DNA of 6,594 bases from Methanobacteriota archaeon (lineage in GTDB: Archaea; Thermoplasmatota; Poseidoniia; Poseidoniales; Poseidoniaceae): positions 1-6,594 of the forward strand of contig PAMN02000064.1 in the NCBI GenBank assembly GCA_002707335.2, read 5' to 3'. Each line of letters begins with the position of its first letter. Positions within the stretch are counted from its first letter, which is position 1. This document shows, one piece after another, positions 5,345 to 6,594 of the stretch. The notes under the pieces are model-generated. The model worked only from the letters and a program-made list of their open reading frames with translations, searched no databases and had not been told where the DNA came from. A program made the position numbers and the translations under genes.

Positions 5345-6594
5345 ATGATTCCACCAACAAGTATGAACAACAGAAGTAAGTTGGCAATTCTAGTTATTCT
5401 ATCATTTGTTATTACTACAGTTCCAACAAGTAACGGATACTCATCTGGAGTACACAATCAAGCCAGTAGTGGTTGCTCGTGCCATAACAGTGTTGCTGCA
5501 ATAACTGCAAATCACACCTTCCCAGCTGAATACATGCCAGGTCAAATCTACAGCATTTCCATAACTGTAAACGGCGGCACTCAATCTTTCAATGGAGGTT
5601 TCAATGTAATGGTAAATAAGGGCATAATGACCAATGCAGGTTCATTTGTGAGTATAAACGGAGCTGGAACAAGTGCCACTCACAGTGGAACCAACAACTT
5701 GGGATGGAGTTTCGATTGGGAGGCACCTGCACCGGGTAGTGGTAATGTAGTCGTTAACATAGCAGTACTACAGTCAAATGCAAATGGCAATAATGGTGGA
5801 GATACGTGGGATAGTTTAACCCACACGATTTTCGAATTCCAACCTCCAAATGACCCGCCAGTCGCCTATGACATAAATATCACATCAGCAACTGGTACAG
5901 GATCAACAGCCCCTGTTAATTCAGATTTGACTCTAAACTACCAGTTTGGCGACCCAAATAATGACCCAGAAAGTGGAACAATCATTCATTGGTTCATAGA
6001 CGGCGTCAAATCCTCCGCATATGATGATCAAACTGTAATTTCTGCTGCATCAACATCAGTAGGTCAAAAGTGGAAAGCAGAAATAACGCCATCAGATGGG
6101 GCTGATTTCGGGACTACTGAGACTACAATTGAAGTAACTATCATCGACATTGATTCAGATAATGATGGTGTATTCGATAGTGATGATGCCTTTCCTGATG
6201 ACCCCAATGAGAGTGTCGACTCAGACAGTGATGGAGTTGGAGATAATGGAGACGCTTTCCCCAATGATGCATCTGAAACCACGGATTCAGACCTTGATGG
6301 AGTAGGAGATAATGCTGACGCATTCCCTAACGATGCATCTGAAACTACAGATTCAGACCTTGATGGAGTAGGAGACAATGCTGACGCATTCCCTGACGAT
6401 GCATCTGAAACTACAGATTCAGACCTTGATGGAGTAGGAGACAACGCAGACGTGTTCCCGAACGATTCTACTGAAACCACAGATTCAGACATGGATGGAG
6501 TTGGGGATAATGCTGATGCATTCCCTAATGATGCTAATGAAACTCTAGATTCAGACATGGATGGAGTGGGAGATAATGCTGATGCATTCCCTAA
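5345..6594 (+). CDS. Secreted protein: CSCH-containing choice-of-anchor V/Reeler-like domain, Ig-like domain, 22-residue acidic repeats (C-terminus beyond window)
   Basis: The frame is open from the ATG at 5345 to the right edge, 416 complete codons with no stop. Residues 1 to about 31 are a signal peptide with a hydrophobic core at about L13-V26; M7 (5363) is an equally good start giving a more typical n-region. Residues about 32-167 resemble the choice-of-anchor V / Reeler-like domain: a near-N-terminal C44-S-C46-H47, then PGQIYSISITV, GGFNVMV and WSFDWEAPAPGSGNVVVNIAV. Residues about 169-267 form an Ig-like domain (NDPPVA start, FGDPNNDPESGTIIHWFIDG, ITPSDG). From D270 onward run 22-residue aspartate-rich repeats. 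I infer a cell-surface protein with an acidic calcium-binding stalk; an anchor would lie past the edge. A weak AT-rich stretch around 5306-5315 may be its promoter. No ribosome binding site is seen. Function unknown. Confidence 0.9.
   Translation, partial: MIPPTSMNNRSKLAILVILSFVITTVPTSNGYSSGVHNQASSGCSCHNSVAAITANHTFPAEYMPGQIYSISITVNGGTQSFNGGFNVMVNKGIMTNAGSFVSINGAGTSATHSGTNNLGWSFDWEAPAPGSGNVVVNIAVLQSNANGNNGGDTWDSLTHTIFEFQPPNDPPVAYDINITSATGTGSTAPVNSDLTLNYQFGDPNNDPESGTIIHWFIDGVKSSAYDDQTVISAASTSVGQKWKAEITPSDGADFGTTETTIEVTIIDIDSDNDGVFDSDDAFPDDPNESVDSDSDGVGDNGDAFPNDASETTDSDLDGVGDNADAFPNDASETTDSDLDGVGDNADAFPDDASETTDSDLDGVGDNADVFPNDSTETTDSDMDGVGDNADAFPNDANETLDSDMDGVGDNADAFP
6152..6594 (+). repeat. 66-base in-frame tandem repeat (22-residue acidic TSP3-like units), at least 6.7 copies
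   Basis: Units start at 6152, 6218, 6284, 6350, 6416, 6482 and 6548, exactly 66 bases apart, and the last is cut by the window edge. Each encodes a variant of D-S-D-x-D-G-V-G-D-N-A-D-A-F-P-N-D-A-S-E-T-T. The units at 6284 and 6350 differ at only two of 66 bases, while the first (6152) is much more diverged, so the array has grown recently in its middle. Unlike the array in the left-hand gene, it contains no cysteine and has no length variation. The D-x-D-x-D-G core suggests calcium binding and a stiff stalk. The total copy number is unknown because the array leaves the window. Confidence 0.95.

Noticed and set aside
5474..5485. Classical c-type haem attachment site
   Set aside because: The motif is C-x-C-H, not C-x2-C-H, and there is only one, so a cytochrome c call is not supported. 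It is kept only as a finding.
6064..6558. Minus-strand open frame of 164 codons, Ser/Pro-rich and repetitive, opposite the right-hand gene
   Set aside because: It is the antisense reading of the 66-base tandem repeat. The repetitive DNA keeps a second frame open. The plus-strand frame has a signal peptide and recognisable domains.
6152..6594. CRISPR-like or satellite array
   Set aside because: Units are contiguous without unique spacers, are in frame, and encode a continuous acidic peptide inside an open gene.

Overview
The window looks like a piece of a planktonic marine euryarchaeal genome. The best guess is Marine Group II (Candidatus Poseidoniales), probably one of its AT-rich lineages. 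Three things point there. Two very large secreted or surface proteins carry acidic thrombospondin type 3 (TSP3)-like calcium-binding repeats. The left one has a lysine-rich cytoplasmic tail ending in a WEDLPDGEW-type motif, which I recall from membrane proteins of that group. The tRNA has an A1-U72 pair and no encoded CCA, and no Shine-Dalgarno sequence precedes the starts. The taxon is an inference; no marker gene was searched.

Layout. Positions 1-3765 (minus strand) hold the first 1255 codons of a giant surface protein whose C-terminus lies beyond the left edge. Its order is signal peptide, one TSP3-like module, WD40-like beta-propeller, a periplasmic-binding-protein-like domain resembling PstS, eight more cysteine-paired TSP3-like modules, one transmembrane helix and a basic tail. 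Behind it on the same strand (3823-4671) is a complete 282-residue 3-hydroxyacyl-CoA dehydrogenase of the Hbd type. Diverging from that across only 39 bases is an HD-domain nucleotidase of the YfbR/HDDC2 type (4711-5205, plus), followed 22 bases later by tRNA-Gln(UUG) (5228-5300). From 5345 to the right edge (plus) runs the start of a second secreted protein. It has a signal peptide, a CSCH-containing choice-of-anchor V/Reeler-like domain, an Ig-like domain and a perfectly periodic 66-base (22-residue) tandem array still running when the window ends.

How the parts relate. The central genes (dehydrogenase, nucleotidase, tRNA) are housekeeping metabolism and translation and show no obvious functional link to the flanking surface proteins. 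Both long genes run outward and are truncated by the window, so neither full architecture is known. There is no phage, transposon, CRISPR or integrase signal. The most interesting object is the propeller plus PstS-like plus TSP3 membrane-anchored chimera. It looks like a cell-surface receptor or scavenging protein in which the residues expected to hold phosphate are not conserved.
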